Below, in pieces: positions 38,220-48,483 of a stretch of 49,960 bases of DNA (the first letter of the stretch is position 1; each line of letters opens with the position of its first letter). Source of the stretch: an uncultured Eubacteriales bacterium (GTDB lineage Bacteria; Bacillota; Clostridia; Oscillospirales; CAG-272). The DNA is taken from positions 1 to 49,960 of the forward strand of contig CASTST010000004.1 in NCBI GenBank assembly GCA_949451655.1, written 5' to 3'. Under the pieces are notes generated by a model. The model searched no databases. It was not told the DNA's origin and worked only from the letters and a program-made list of their open reading frames with translations. The position numbers and the translations under genes were made by a program.

Positions 38220-39068
38220 TCAGTCCTTTTTGTTCCTGCGTTGTATTTTGTCCCGAATTGCTTCAAAATGCAAAAAGTTTTTTCTTGGCTTCATATTTGG
38301 AAATGCACCAATCAAACGCCGCTGTAAAAGCGTGCTCTTCTTTGCCATTTCTTCATATTCATCTTTTTCTTTTTGCCCGTTCCTGGCTTCTTCCCGTTCC
38401 TTTTCCAGTTTTTCTTTTATGCGGTTCTTGCCATCCGTAAATCGGTCCCCAACCTCTTCACAAAATTCAGCCGCATTTTGCACAGCACGCGTAACCGTAT
38501 CGGTAAATTTCTGTGACTGTGCCTCCAGCTTTTTTGCCAGCCGATCCATACGCTCCAATTTTTTATTGAGTCCCAAAGCAGTGATAACGGAAATCACTGC
38601 ATCCGACAACAGCAGTGCACTGAGAATAGATGCAAGAATAATTCCCACCGGATACGGAATCAGATAAATCAGTCCATTCGTAAGCGGGAAAACCAACTTG
38701 ACAACAGCAACGCAGGCAAATCCCCACAATAGAGAAAACGGCAGGCATATGTATCCGCCAATATTCAACGGAAAATCGGAATAATCCCACCATTTATTAT
38801 GGAACAGCTTGTCCATGGCAAATCCGGTGATTAGCTCAATTCCGGAAGTAACTACTATGGAACCCAGCCACAAAACGATTAGATTTTTTTCAAAAGGAAC
38901 AGACAAAAGATAAATTAACCCTATGCCAAATCCATAAATCGGACAATAAGGACCGAGCAAAAAGCCACGGTTTACAAATTTCTTCGTAACAACAGCGGCA
39001 TATCCCACTTCTGCACACCAGCCGATAAATGCAAAAATAAAAAAATACCAAACAAAATGGTAGAACAT
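38220..39068 (-). CDS. putative ABC-transporter permease family membrane protein (PF06541-like)
   Basis: FFIFAFIGWCAEVGYAAVVTKKFVNRGFLLGPYCPIYGFG...KWWDYSDFPLNIGGYICLPFSLLWG. Confidence 0.88.
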   Translation of the reverse strand: MFYHFVWYFFIFAFIGWCAEVGYAAVVTKKFVNRGFLLGPYCPIYGFGIGLIYLLSVPFEKNLIVLWLGSIVVTSGIELITGFAMDKLFHNKWWDYSDFPLNIGGYICLPFSLLWGFACVAVVKLVFPLTNGLIYLIPYPVGIILASILSALLLSDAVISVITALGLNKKLERMDRLAKKLEAQSQKFTDTVTRAVQNAAEFCEEVGDRFTDGKNRIKEKLEKEREEARNGQKEKDEYEEMAKKSTLLQRRLIGAFPNMKPRKNFLHFEAIRDKIQRRNKKD

Positions 39069-39192
39069 AAAACCGTTCCTTTCCTGAAATTTTATATAAT
39101 AGTATACCTTAAAAATTGAGATTCGTCAATCCGTTGACAGAAATCTGCCCGCATGGTATCATATTGTATAACGAATTTGGTCAGCAGGTCAG

Positions 39193-39933
39193 GTGGATGA
39201 ATATATGAAAGAACAGCACGGGCGCACCGCACTTTTATTTGGAAATGCGGTAGAATGTTTATATAAATGCAGGGTTGCAGTTTTCGGCATCGGCGGCGTA
39301 GGCGGCGCCGTGGCGGAAGCCCTTGCCCGCAGCGGTATCGGACAGATAGATTTGATTGATGCAGATGTAATCAGTCTGTCCAATATCAATCGGCAAATTA
39401 TTGCATTGCACAGTACCGTTGGAAAATATAAAACGGATGTAATGGCAGACCGGATCCATGATATCGACCCGGATATTCAGGTGCAGTGTCACCGGATGTT
39501 TTATCTGCCGGAAACCGCGGCAGATTTTGATTTTTCTGCATACAATTATGTAATCGACGCGGTAGATACCGTCAGTGCAAAAATCTCCATTATACAGGAA
39601 GCAAAAGCGGCAGGCACTATGGTAATTTCCTCTATGGGTACCGGGAACAAAGTGGATCCCTCTGCATTTCAAGTTACAGACATTGCCAAAACGTCCGTGT
39701 GTCCCCTTGCAAGAGTCATGCGGATCGAGCTGCGCAAAAGAGGAATCACCAATGTGAAAGTAGTCTATTCCAAGGAAGAACCGCGAAAGCCGCTGGAAAA
39801 TGAAGCAGCGCCGGAAGGCAGCAGCAGGCGCAGCATTCCCGGAAGCTGCGCGTTTGTTCCACCAACAGCAGGACTATTGATAGCAGGCGAAGTGGTGCAG
39901 GATTTAATCAAACAAAAAGGCAGGAACGTGTAA
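39193..39933 (+). CDS. tcdA: tRNA threonylcarbamoyladenosine dehydratase (TcdA/CsdL), ThiF/HesA fold
   Basis: VAVFGIGGVGGAVAEALARSGIGQIDLIDADVISLSNINRQIIALHSTVGKYKTDVMADRI. Confidence 0.92.
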   Translation: MDEYMKEQHGRTALLFGNAVECLYKCRVAVFGIGGVGGAVAEALARSGIGQIDLIDADVISLSNINRQIIALHSTVGKYKTDVMADRIHDIDPDIQVQCHRMFYLPETAADFDFSAYNYVIDAVDTVSAKISIIQEAKAAGTMVISSMGTGNKVDPSAFQVTDIAKTSVCPLARVMRIELRKRGITNVKVVYSKEEPRKPLENEAAPEGSSRRSIPGSCAFVPPTAGLLIAGEVVQDLIKQKGRNV

Positions 39934-41150
39934 TGGCAATTCAGACACCGGCAGCAGACCGTCTGCGGCCAGCAGATTTTGATCAGGTTGCGGGGCAGCA
40001 GCACTTAGTAGGCGAAAGCGGAATACTGCGCCGTCTTTCTGACAGCGGACATTTCGGCAGTATGATCTTTTTTGGTCCTCCCGGCACAGGAAAGACCACT
40101 TGCGCGACAATTATCGCACAAAAATCCGGAATGGAGCTGCGCCGCCTGAATGCTACAACTGCTTCCCTTTCCGATGTAAAAGCCGTGGCTGCGGAAACAG
40201 AAGGACTGCTGGGACAAAACGGAATTTTGCTGTATTTGGATGAAATTCAATATTTTAATAAAAAGCAGCAGCAGTCGCTGCTGGAGTATATTGAAGACGG
40301 CAGAATTACGCTGATTGCTTCTACAACAGAAAATCCCTACTATTACATATACGACGCGCTTTTATCCCGGTGTTCCGTGTTTGAATTCCGCCCGGTATCT
40401 GCGCAGGACGTGTTTACCCATTTGCAGCGTGTGGCTGATACAATATGCAGCAATGGAGCAGATGAAAAAGCCCTTCAGTATGTTGCATCGGTGTGCGGCG
40501 GCGATGTCCGCCGGGCATTGACAATGCTGGAATGCGCCGGTGCGGCAGCAGGCGGCACAGTTACGGAAGACATCGTTCGCGCGCTGACGCCATCCGTCAT
40601 GGCGGGCAGCTTTGATCGGGACGGAGATGTACACTATGATCTTTTATCTGCACTGCAAAAATCTATACGGGGATCGGATCCGAACGCCGCAGTGTTTTAC
40701 CTTGCCCGCCTGCTGGAAGGCGGAGACTTAATCTCTCCATGCAGACGTTTACAGGTGATTGCCAGCGAAGATATCGGCGCGGCGTATCCTATGGCGGCAG
40801 TCATTACCCGGGCATGTGTGGAAAGCGCCCGGGAGCTTGGTCTGCCGGAAGCGCAAATTCCTCTGGCAAATGCGGCGGTCATGCTTGCCACCGCACCCAA
40901 ATCCAATACAACCTATGCGGCTGTCAACGCCGCTTTTGCAGATGTGCGCGCCGGCAAAGGTCGGGAGGTGCCAGATCATTTGCGCAGTCCGAAATTTGAA
41001 GGATATATTTATCCCCATGATTATCCCGGAAGATGGGTAGATCAGCAGTATTTGCCCACAGATTTAAAGGATCAGCAGTATTATCAGTTTGGCGAGAACA
41101 AAACGGAGCAAGCTGCCGCCGCCTATTGGGATAAGGTGAAAAAGAAATAA
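39933..41150 (+). CDS. rarA: replication-associated recombination protein A (RarA/MgsA AAA ATPase)
   Basis: RLRPADFDQVAGQQHLVGESGILRRL...MIFFGPPGTGKTTCATIIA...FLDEIQ-like YLDEIQYFNKKQQ; start overlaps the tcdA stop (TAATG). Confidence 0.94.
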   Translation: MAIQTPAADRLRPADFDQVAGQQHLVGESGILRRLSDSGHFGSMIFFGPPGTGKTTCATIIAQKSGMELRRLNATTASLSDVKAVAAETEGLLGQNGILLYLDEIQYFNKKQQQSLLEYIEDGRITLIASTTENPYYYIYDALLSRCSVFEFRPVSAQDVFTHLQRVADTICSNGADEKALQYVASVCGGDVRRALTMLECAGAAAGGTVTEDIVRALTPSVMAGSFDRDGDVHYDLLSALQKSIRGSDPNAAVFYLARLLEGGDLISPCRRLQVIASEDIGAAYPMAAVITRACVESARELGLPEAQIPLANAAVMLATAPKSNTTYAAVNAAFADVRAGKGREVPDHLRSPKFEGYIYPHDYPGRWVDQQYLPTDLKDQQYYQFGENKTEQAAAAYWDKVKKK

Positions 41151-41155
41151 AAAAG

Positions 41156-41434
41156 CTACAGCACCTGCAAGCTTTTCAATATAGCGACACAGTCCGATAT
41201 TCCTTGATAATAGACACTTTCAATATCAATGCCGGCTCTTTGATTTTGCGTTTCCTCCAACTGGAACACCAGATTTTTGCTGTCCTGATCCAGCTTGCTC
41301 ATGATCTCATCCATTAACGCACCGCATTCTTTTGACAGTTTTCGATATTCAACATTAGAACAAAGATTCCCGGCTAACGCCACTTCTCTGCATTCCAAAA
41401 AAAACATTTCCAGATTCTTTTCAAACTTGTTCAT
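41156..41434 (-). CDS. small protein, DUF6809-like
   Basis: MNKFEKNLEMFFLECREVALAGNLCSNVEYRKLSKECGALMDEIMSKLDQDSKNLVFQLEETQNQRAGIDIESVYYQGISDCVAILKSLQVL; GGAGTG upstream. Confidence 0.65.
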   Translation of the reverse strand: MNKFEKNLEMFFLECREVALAGNLCSNVEYRKLSKECGALMDEIMSKLDQDSKNLVFQLEETQNQRAGIDIESVYYQGISDCVAILKSLQVL

Positions 41435-41618
41435 AAAATGTTTACACTCCTTAAAATACATAATTAAATAATTAAATTCACTGTATAATGATATTATACA
41501 CACAAAATAAAATTTGTCAATATAAATTAGTTTATTTATTAGTGAAGTATATTAAAAATATTTGATTTTACACATTTTTGAATATATAATAATTACTATT
41601 AAAACAAAGGAGACCGTT

Positions 41619-41831
41619 ATGGGTGCCGCAGATAAAATCAGAATTATTTTAATAAAAAGAAACATGAAAATAAAAGATTTAGCCGAAAGTCTCGGATATA
41701 AGCAAAGCAACTTCAGCAATAAACTGCGAGATGATAATTTTTCAGAAAAGGATCTGATTCGAATTGCAGAGGTGTTAAATTGTGACTATACATCTCTCTT
41801 TACATTGAAAGACACTGGCGAACAGATCTGA
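41619..41831 (+). CDS. small XRE-type helix-turn-helix protein
   Basis: MGAADKIRIILIKRNMKIKDLAESLGYKQSNFSNKLRDDNFSEKDLIRIAEVLNCDYTSLFTLKDTGEQI; AAAGGAG RBS. Confidence 0.82.
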   Translation: MGAADKIRIILIKRNMKIKDLAESLGYKQSNFSNKLRDDNFSEKDLIRIAEVLNCDYTSLFTLKDTGEQI

Positions 41832-41873
41832 GGATCAAATTTATATAAATGTTTATTGAAAAGAGGGAATACA

Positions 41874-42092
41874 TTGGCAATTGCAATAAAAATAAAAATG
41901 CTATTGGCTGCACGAGAAATGACCCTGCAAGATTTAGCAAATAAAATTACACCGAAAACATCTGCACAAAATATCAGTCAAAAATTAAAACGAGATAACT
42001 TTTCTGAAAAAGAATTACAAGCCATCGCAGCCGCTTGTGGTGCAACCTTTGAAGCAAATTTCGTATTAAATGATACAGGTAAAATTATATAG
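41874..42092 (+). CDS. small XRE-type helix-turn-helix protein, paralogue of the preceding gene (TTG start)
   Basis: (M)AIAIKIKMLLAAREMTLQDLANKITPKTSAQNISQKLKRDNFSEKELQAIAAACGATFEANFVLNDTGKII; GAGGG RBS before TTG. Confidence 0.78.
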   Translation: MAIAIKIKMLLAAREMTLQDLANKITPKTSAQNISQKLKRDNFSEKELQAIAAACGATFEANFVLNDTGKII

Positions 42093-42098
42093 AATTAA

Positions 42099-42290
42099 GC
42101 CCCCAGCAAAGGGGGATATTACAAGTCACGTCCAACAAAAAGCCTCCCTTGTGCAAAGGGAGGTGGCGCGGCGTAAGCCGTGTCGGAGGGATTGTTTAGC
42201 AATCCTCTGAGTTGTAAAATATCCAAAATGATAGCAGAACAATCCCCCACCCGCTCTGCGGGAGCCCCCTTTGCACAAGGGGGCCTTTTT
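42099..42290. repeat. structured intergenic repeat, site R9a (full copy)
   Basis: CCTCCCTTGTGCAAAGGGAGGTGGCGCGGCGTAAGCCGTGTCGGAGGGATTGTTTAGCAATCCTCTGAG...AGAACAATCCCCCACCCGCTCTGCGGGAGCCCCCTTTGCACAAGGGGGCCTTTTTA. Confidence 0.9.
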
Positions 42291-42540
42291 ACTGGATGAA
42301 GCTATTGCATGACAGCTCTCTTTGCACTAAGGACCTTTTTGCTGGGTAAAACTATTGCGTGACAGCTCTCTTTGCACTAAGGACCTTTTTGCTGGGTAAA
42401 ACTATTGCGTGACAGCTCTCTTTGCTGGGGGAAACTATCGTGTGACAGTTTCCTTTGCTAAGGATGCTTTTTGGTTGGATATAACCTATAGCAAGTTCCT
42501 TTACACAAAGGATCTTTTGGAGTAAATATTGTGCGAAAGC
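42291..42540. repeat. 50-bp-period tandem array of repeat half-units (R9b)
   Basis: GACAGCTCTCTTTGCACTAAGGACCTTTTTGCTGGGTAAAACTATTGCGT at 42311 and 42361, next GACAGCTCTC at 42411, then degenerate units. Confidence 0.88.
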
Positions 42541-42554
42541 CCCGCTCACCCTAA

Positions 42555-42845
42555 GCCTCCCCCCAGTAAGAGGAAGTGGCGCGGCGCTTCCAACAAGTCA
42601 TAGAGGCTCCCTTGTGTAAAGGGAGCTGGCACAGCTATGCTGTGACTGAGGGATTGTTTAGCAATACTCTGAGTTGTAGAATATTCAAAATGACAGCAGA
42701 ACAATCCCCCACCCGCTCCGCGGGAGCCCCCTTTGCACAAGGGAGCCTTTTTACTCCTTTTTACTGGGTAGAGCTATTGTGTGACAGCCTCCTTTGCTGG
42801 AGATGCCTTTTTGTTGGATGTGACCTTTAGCGTGACCCCCTTTTT
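42555..42845. repeat. structured intergenic repeat, site R10 (full copy plus degenerate half-unit)
   Basis: GGCTCCCTTGTGTAAAGGGAGCTGGCACAGCTATGCTGTGACTGAGGGATTGTTTAGCAATACTCTGAG...AGAACAATCCCCCACCCGCTCCGCGGGAGCCCCCTTTGCACAAGGGAGCCTTTTTA. Confidence 0.9.
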
Positions 42846-42922
42846 GTTTTATATAAAGAGCTTTTTATAATACACATTGAAGCCCGCATATTGAATTATA
42901 CCACTCTTTCCCTTTATAAAAC

Positions 42923-42955
42923 AAACGCCTCCCTATGATAGAGAGGCGTTCTTTA
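42923..42955 (-). terminator. terminator of D-Ala-D-Ala carboxypeptidase gene
   Basis: AACGCCTCCCTATGATAGAGAGGCGTT. Confidence 0.6.
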
Positions 42956-42960
42956 TAGCA

Positions 42961-44253
42961 TTACGGCTTATATTTCGTATACGTGTTGATTGCGTCAAAC
43001 ACAGGTTTATATTCAGACCACCCAAACGCAGTAACCAATATAAATCGGGGACGGGTATACGGCGCGTTTTCTTCCGTACAGGGAGCAGCAAAGGTGGCAA
43101 GACAATGCCGGGCTTCCGGAGTGTATCCGGTTTTTCCTCCCTGCACATACATTCCCTCCGCTTCTGTGCCTTCCATTCGGGAATACATGGTGCTGCGCAG
43201 TTCAATCCCTTCCGGATGCTCCGCAGTTGCCGTTGTTGTGTATTTGTATGTAGACAATATCTGCCGCAGTTCCGGAATGGAAATCGCATATTCCAAAATC
43301 AGCGCCATTTCATGACATGTAGAATAATGGTCATCGTCATGGAGTCCGCTGACTGTTACAAAGTGGGTATTTTCTAACCCCAGACGCTGTGCAGTTTCAT
43401 TCATCATCGCTGCAAATCCTGTTTCGCTGCCGGCAATTGCCAGCGCCAGACCAACTGTGGCATCCGCACCGGAAGGAAGGATCGTTCCATACAATAAGTC
43501 CCTGTATGGAACAGTCTCGCCCGGCTTAAATCCGGCTACAGACGCACCCGCCTGATACAACGGATCAAATATCTCCGCGGGGAAGGTATATGTGGCGTTT
43601 AAATCATCCAAATGTTCGTATGCAACAATCAGTGTCATGATCTTGGTCATAGAAGCTGGATAAATTTTGCTGTCCCCATTTTTGGAGGCAATCACCGTAT
43701 TGCTTTCAAGATCAATCAGAATTCCATATTCACTGTCGATTACCAAATCTTCCGTTTCATCTGAATACGAGGCAAACGTGGGAAACGCATCTGCCTTATC
43801 AGCGGTACCATCAAAGTTCTCCGCACGGTTTACCGTTTTCGGCGGCGCTGTGGTGACTGCGCCATCCGTATTTTTATTGGATGCACAGGACTGCACTGTA
43901 CTGATAATTATTGTTATCAAAATCAGCGCTGCAAATAAAGCTGCCAAAATAAAATTGCGACTGACAGGCTGTTTGGACTTTGCATGTGCAAAACCACTGC
44001 GGGGATGCAGCGTATTGTGTGCTGACCGTGCAATACGCTGCGCCCTCTCGTTCCGCAATGCATTCGGATTGGGTCTGTGTGCAGGTGCCTGCGCTCTATC
44101 TTTCCCGCCGAGCTGCTGCCGTTGAATCATCAGATCCGGCGAACGGCGCGCAGGAGGGGTTGAACGCGCCTGCTGCCGGACAGGTTTACGCATGTTTACA
44201 TTCCGATTGGGAGCAGGTCGCCGCATATTCTGTTTATCGGGCAAATGATTCAT
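42961..44253 (-). CDS. D-alanyl-D-alanine carboxypeptidase (S11 family) with long basic N-terminal extension
   Basis: YPASMTKIMTLIVAYEH (SxxK), LPSGADATVGLA, GGKTGYTPEARHCLATFA (KTG); TM at about residues 100-120. Confidence 0.92.
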   Translation of the reverse strand: MNHLPDKQNMRRPAPNRNVNMRKPVRQQARSTPPARRSPDLMIQRQQLGGKDRAQAPAHRPNPNALRNERAQRIARSAHNTLHPRSGFAHAKSKQPVSRNFILAALFAALILITIIISTVQSCASNKNTDGAVTTAPPKTVNRAENFDGTADKADAFPTFASYSDETEDLVIDSEYGILIDLESNTVIASKNGDSKIYPASMTKIMTLIVAYEHLDDLNATYTFPAEIFDPLYQAGASVAGFKPGETVPYRDLLYGTILPSGADATVGLALAIAGSETGFAAMMNETAQRLGLENTHFVTVSGLHDDDHYSTCHEMALILEYAISIPELRQILSTYKYTTTATAEHPEGIELRSTMYSRMEGTEAEGMYVQGGKTGYTPEARHCLATFAAPCTEENAPYTRPRFILVTAFGWSEYKPVFDAINTYTKYKP

Positions 44254-44412
44254 GGACGCCCCCTCCTAAAATAATATCAATCTATATTATTTTACAGGAA
44301 AAGCGTACATTCGTCAACAGATAGAGTGTAAATATATACGATGCAAAGCTATTTTTGCACAAAAATACATTGACAAAGGCGCAAAAATGTGCTATCATAA
44401 GCAAAGTTACAA

Positions 44413-44489
44413 GGGCCATTAGCTCAGTTGGTTAGAGCATCCGGCTCATAACCGGACGGTCCGGGGTTCGAGTCCCTGATGGCCCACCA
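44413..44489 (+). tRNA. tRNA with CAT anticodon (Ile2/k2C-type or Met; CTCATAA loop favours Ile2)
   Basis: GGGCCAT/ATGGCCC acceptor, CCGG-CTCATAA-CCGG anticodon arm, GGGGTTCGAGTCCC T-arm, encoded ACCA. Confidence 0.9.
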
Positions 44490-44525
44490 AAAACATCGCA
44501 TGATACTATTGCGGTGTTTTTTTAT
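44489..44525 (+). terminator. terminator after tRNA
   Basis: AAAACATCGCATGATACTATTGCGGTGTTTTTTT. Confidence 0.65.
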
Positions 44526-44554
44526 CTTTTACAGCACATTTCAAATCTGCTGCA

Positions 44555-45328
44555 ATGTCTACAGAGGTGCTTCCATTGAAAAAGAAATTCTTGAAGCTTT
44601 CGATTATAACGATCGGTGTTATTTTGACGTTCGGTATCATTTTCAGCGTTTTGATTTGGAACGGTGTAATCATACTAAATGAATCTGCTGCCAAAAAATA
44701 TCCTGTAACAGGCGTTGACGTTTCTTCTTATCAAGGTGAAATTGATTGGGAAATCTTATCTTCTCAAAATATTTCTTTTGCTTTTATAAAAGCTACCGAA
44801 GGCAGTTCTTTCGTTGATGAACATTTTGCATACAATTATGAGGAAGCAAGAAAAACAGATCTTGCAGTGGGAGCATATCACTTCTTCAGTTATGACAGCC
44901 CCGGCGCTACACAGGCTGAAAATTTTATAAACATCGTTACGCCTCATACCGGCATGCTGCCGCCCGTAATAGATCTTGAATTCTACGGCGATAAAGAAAA
45001 AAATCCGCCAGCAAGGGAAGATGTTTCTGTTCAACTGAAAGCGATGCTTACCAAACTGGAAGAACACTATAAACAAAAACCCATTCTTTACGCAACGGAA
45101 AAATCTTATGCCCTATACCTGGAAAACGACTACGGGGAATATGATATCTGGATTCGTAACGTACTGACAAAACCCAGGCTCTCTGATAACAGAGAGTGGA
45201 ATTTCTGGCAATATACCAATAGAAAGCGACTCAAAGGATATGTAGGAACAGAAAAATATATTGATGTAAATGTATATAATGGAACGATGGATGATTTTCA
45301 TAAATATGTCAGGTCAGGAGGAACATAA
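44555..45328 (+). CDS. GH25 lysozyme-like muramidase, membrane-anchored
   Basis: TGVDVSSYQGEIDWEILSSQNISFAFIKATEGSSFVDEHFAYNYEEARKTDLAVGAYHFFSYDSPG, VIDLEFYGD; a TTG start at 44576 is also possible. Confidence 0.92.
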   Translation: MSTEVLPLKKKFLKLSIITIGVILTFGIIFSVLIWNGVIILNESAAKKYPVTGVDVSSYQGEIDWEILSSQNISFAFIKATEGSSFVDEHFAYNYEEARKTDLAVGAYHFFSYDSPGATQAENFINIVTPHTGMLPPVIDLEFYGDKEKNPPAREDVSVQLKAMLTKLEEHYKQKPILYATEKSYALYLENDYGEYDIWIRNVLTKPRLSDNREWNFWQYTNRKRLKGYVGTEKYIDVNVYNGTMDDFHKYVRSGGT

Positions 45329-45747
45329 TGATGGATTTCACATACGAAAAAGCCTGCGGTGCAATTCTTTACACAAGGGACAGCGGCGGCATTGAGTATC
45401 TTGTCATTCAAAGTATTGGCGGAATTTTCGGTTTTCCCAAGGGGCATATGGAAGAAAATGAAACGGAAATGGAAACTGCCATACGTGAAATATATGAAGA
45501 AGTTGGCATCATACCAAACTTCATAAACGGATTCAGAGAAATTGACGAGTACCCACTCCCTGATAAAAAAGGCGTTATGAAACAAATTGTTTATTTTTTG
45601 GCAGAATACAGCAATCAGACAGTTACTTATCAGAAGGATGAGTTGATCGGCGCTGAGCAAATGTCTTTTGAGGATGCAATTGCCTCGCTGCAATTTGATG
45701 AAATAAAAAAGATATTGACTAAAGCAAACAAATTTATTACAGACTGA
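45328..45747 (+). CDS. NUDIX hydrolase
   Basis: Nudix box GHMEENETEMETAIREIYEEVGI. Confidence 0.93.
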   Translation: MMDFTYEKACGAILYTRDSGGIEYLVIQSIGGIFGFPKGHMEENETEMETAIREIYEEVGIIPNFINGFREIDEYPLPDKKGVMKQIVYFLAEYSNQTVTYQKDELIGAEQMSFEDAIASLQFDEIKKILTKANKFITD

Positions 45748-45778
45748 AAAAGAGGGGGAAATTCCCCCTCTTTTTTAA
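45746..45778. terminator. bidirectional terminator
   Basis: AAAAAGAGGGGGAAATTCCCCCTCTTTTTT. Confidence 0.8.
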
Positions 45779-45790
45779 AGCAAATTAAAA

Positions 45791-47158
<1,368 letters not shown>

Positions 47159-47343
47159 TTATTCAAGTTTGCTTTTTTATTTTACACGGGTTTTGCAAGT
47201 TTGTCAATACAAAATTGCAAATTTTACAAAAAATGCAGTTTCCTGTCATCGAAACCGCCCTAAAAAAGTATTCCTTGCAGTCTTTGCCGATTTATGTTAA
47301 AATAATTTTATTGTTTTCTTTACATAAGGAAGGAGTCTATCAA

Positions 47344-48429
47344 ATGTCCGAAGTTTATTTTTCGCCAATGGCGTTTTCCAGATATGAAGCGTCCCAGACG
47401 CTTCCCGAAAAATTCTCCCGCATGCTTGCAGCCTGCGGACTGGGAAAAGCCGTGCAGGGCAAGAAAGTCGCTATAAAAATGCATGTAGGGGACGGCGTTT
47501 CCTATTCCACCATCCCGCCGATCTTTGTGCGCAAGCTGGTACAATTTGTACAGGACAATGGCGGCGAATGTTTCATCACCGATCACTATGTGGCGCACCG
47601 GCGACCACACGAAAGGGGCTATTCCGAAGCAGGGTTGGGCTGTCCCGTACTGGACGACTGCGCCTATTTCGGAAAATATTTTTACACAATTGAAGCAGAC
47701 TATAAAAAGCTGCGGCATGTGGACGTTGCCGGTTTGATTTATGATGCGGATTTCATGATTGATTTCTCTCATGTAAAAGGACACGGCGCATGCGGATACG
47801 GCGGTGCGTGCAAAAATATTGCCATGGGATGTGTAACGGACCGCACCCGGCACGAGCTGCATTCTCTGGAAGGAGGACTTTTGTGGGACGCTGACAAATG
47901 CGTGCACTGCAACAAGTGTCTGGATGCATGCAACCACTATGCCAATCATTTCGGGCAGGACGGTGCATACCATGTAAATTATCACAACTGCACCCTGTGC
48001 CAGCACTGCGCCAAAGTCTGTCCTACAAACGCAATTACATTGGACTCCCACGACTATACAGACTTCCAGACTGGCATGGCGCTGTGCACCAAAGCCGTTT
48101 GCGACACCTTTGCACCGAAAAGTATTTTCTATATCAATGTGCTCACACAAATCACCGCCTTGTGCGACTGCTGGGGCATGACTACACCAGCTCTTGTTCC
48201 GGATATCGGTATTATGTCCAGTTGGGACATGGTTTCTGTTGAACAGGCATCTGTGGACGCAGTCAAGCTGGAAAATCTGATTCCTGAGGGAATCCCGCAA
48301 GGAATGGAGCTAAAACCGGAAGGGCATCTCTTCTACCGGCTTCACGGAAAAGATCCATATGTGCAAATTGAAAAATTAGAAGAAGTCGGACTTGGCACAA
48401 AGGATTATACATTAACGATAATAAAATAG
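47344..48429 (+). CDS. DUF362-domain 4Fe-4S protein
   Basis: AIKMHVGDGVSYSTIPPIFVRKL; HVKGHGACGYGGACKNIAMGCV; CVHCNKCLDAC and CTLCQHCAKVCP ferredoxin motifs. Confidence 0.9.
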   Translation: MSEVYFSPMAFSRYEASQTLPEKFSRMLAACGLGKAVQGKKVAIKMHVGDGVSYSTIPPIFVRKLVQFVQDNGGECFITDHYVAHRRPHERGYSEAGLGCPVLDDCAYFGKYFYTIEADYKKLRHVDVAGLIYDADFMIDFSHVKGHGACGYGGACKNIAMGCVTDRTRHELHSLEGGLLWDADKCVHCNKCLDACNHYANHFGQDGAYHVNYHNCTLCQHCAKVCPTNAITLDSHDYTDFQTGMALCTKAVCDTFAPKSIFYINVLTQITALCDCWGMTTPALVPDIGIMSSWDMVSVEQASVDAVKLENLIPEGIPQGMELKPEGHLFYRLHGKDPYVQIEKLEEVGLGTKDYTLTIIK

Positions 48430-48483
48430 ACACTGGTACATTTTTATCATAATATAATAAAAAAATTTCACCAAGAGGCGCAT

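Noticed and set aside
42291-42540. Possible CRISPR array
   Set aside because: Units are contiguous 50-bp tandem repeats without unique spacers, and no cas genes are nearby.
42576-42830. Small ORFs across repeats (e.g. APLCKGSWHSYAVTEGLF, SAPFAQGSLFTPF), also 32519..32962 and 12797..13108
   Set aside because: Translations of the structured repeat family itself; the peptide motif follows the DNA repeat and has no independent coding evidence.
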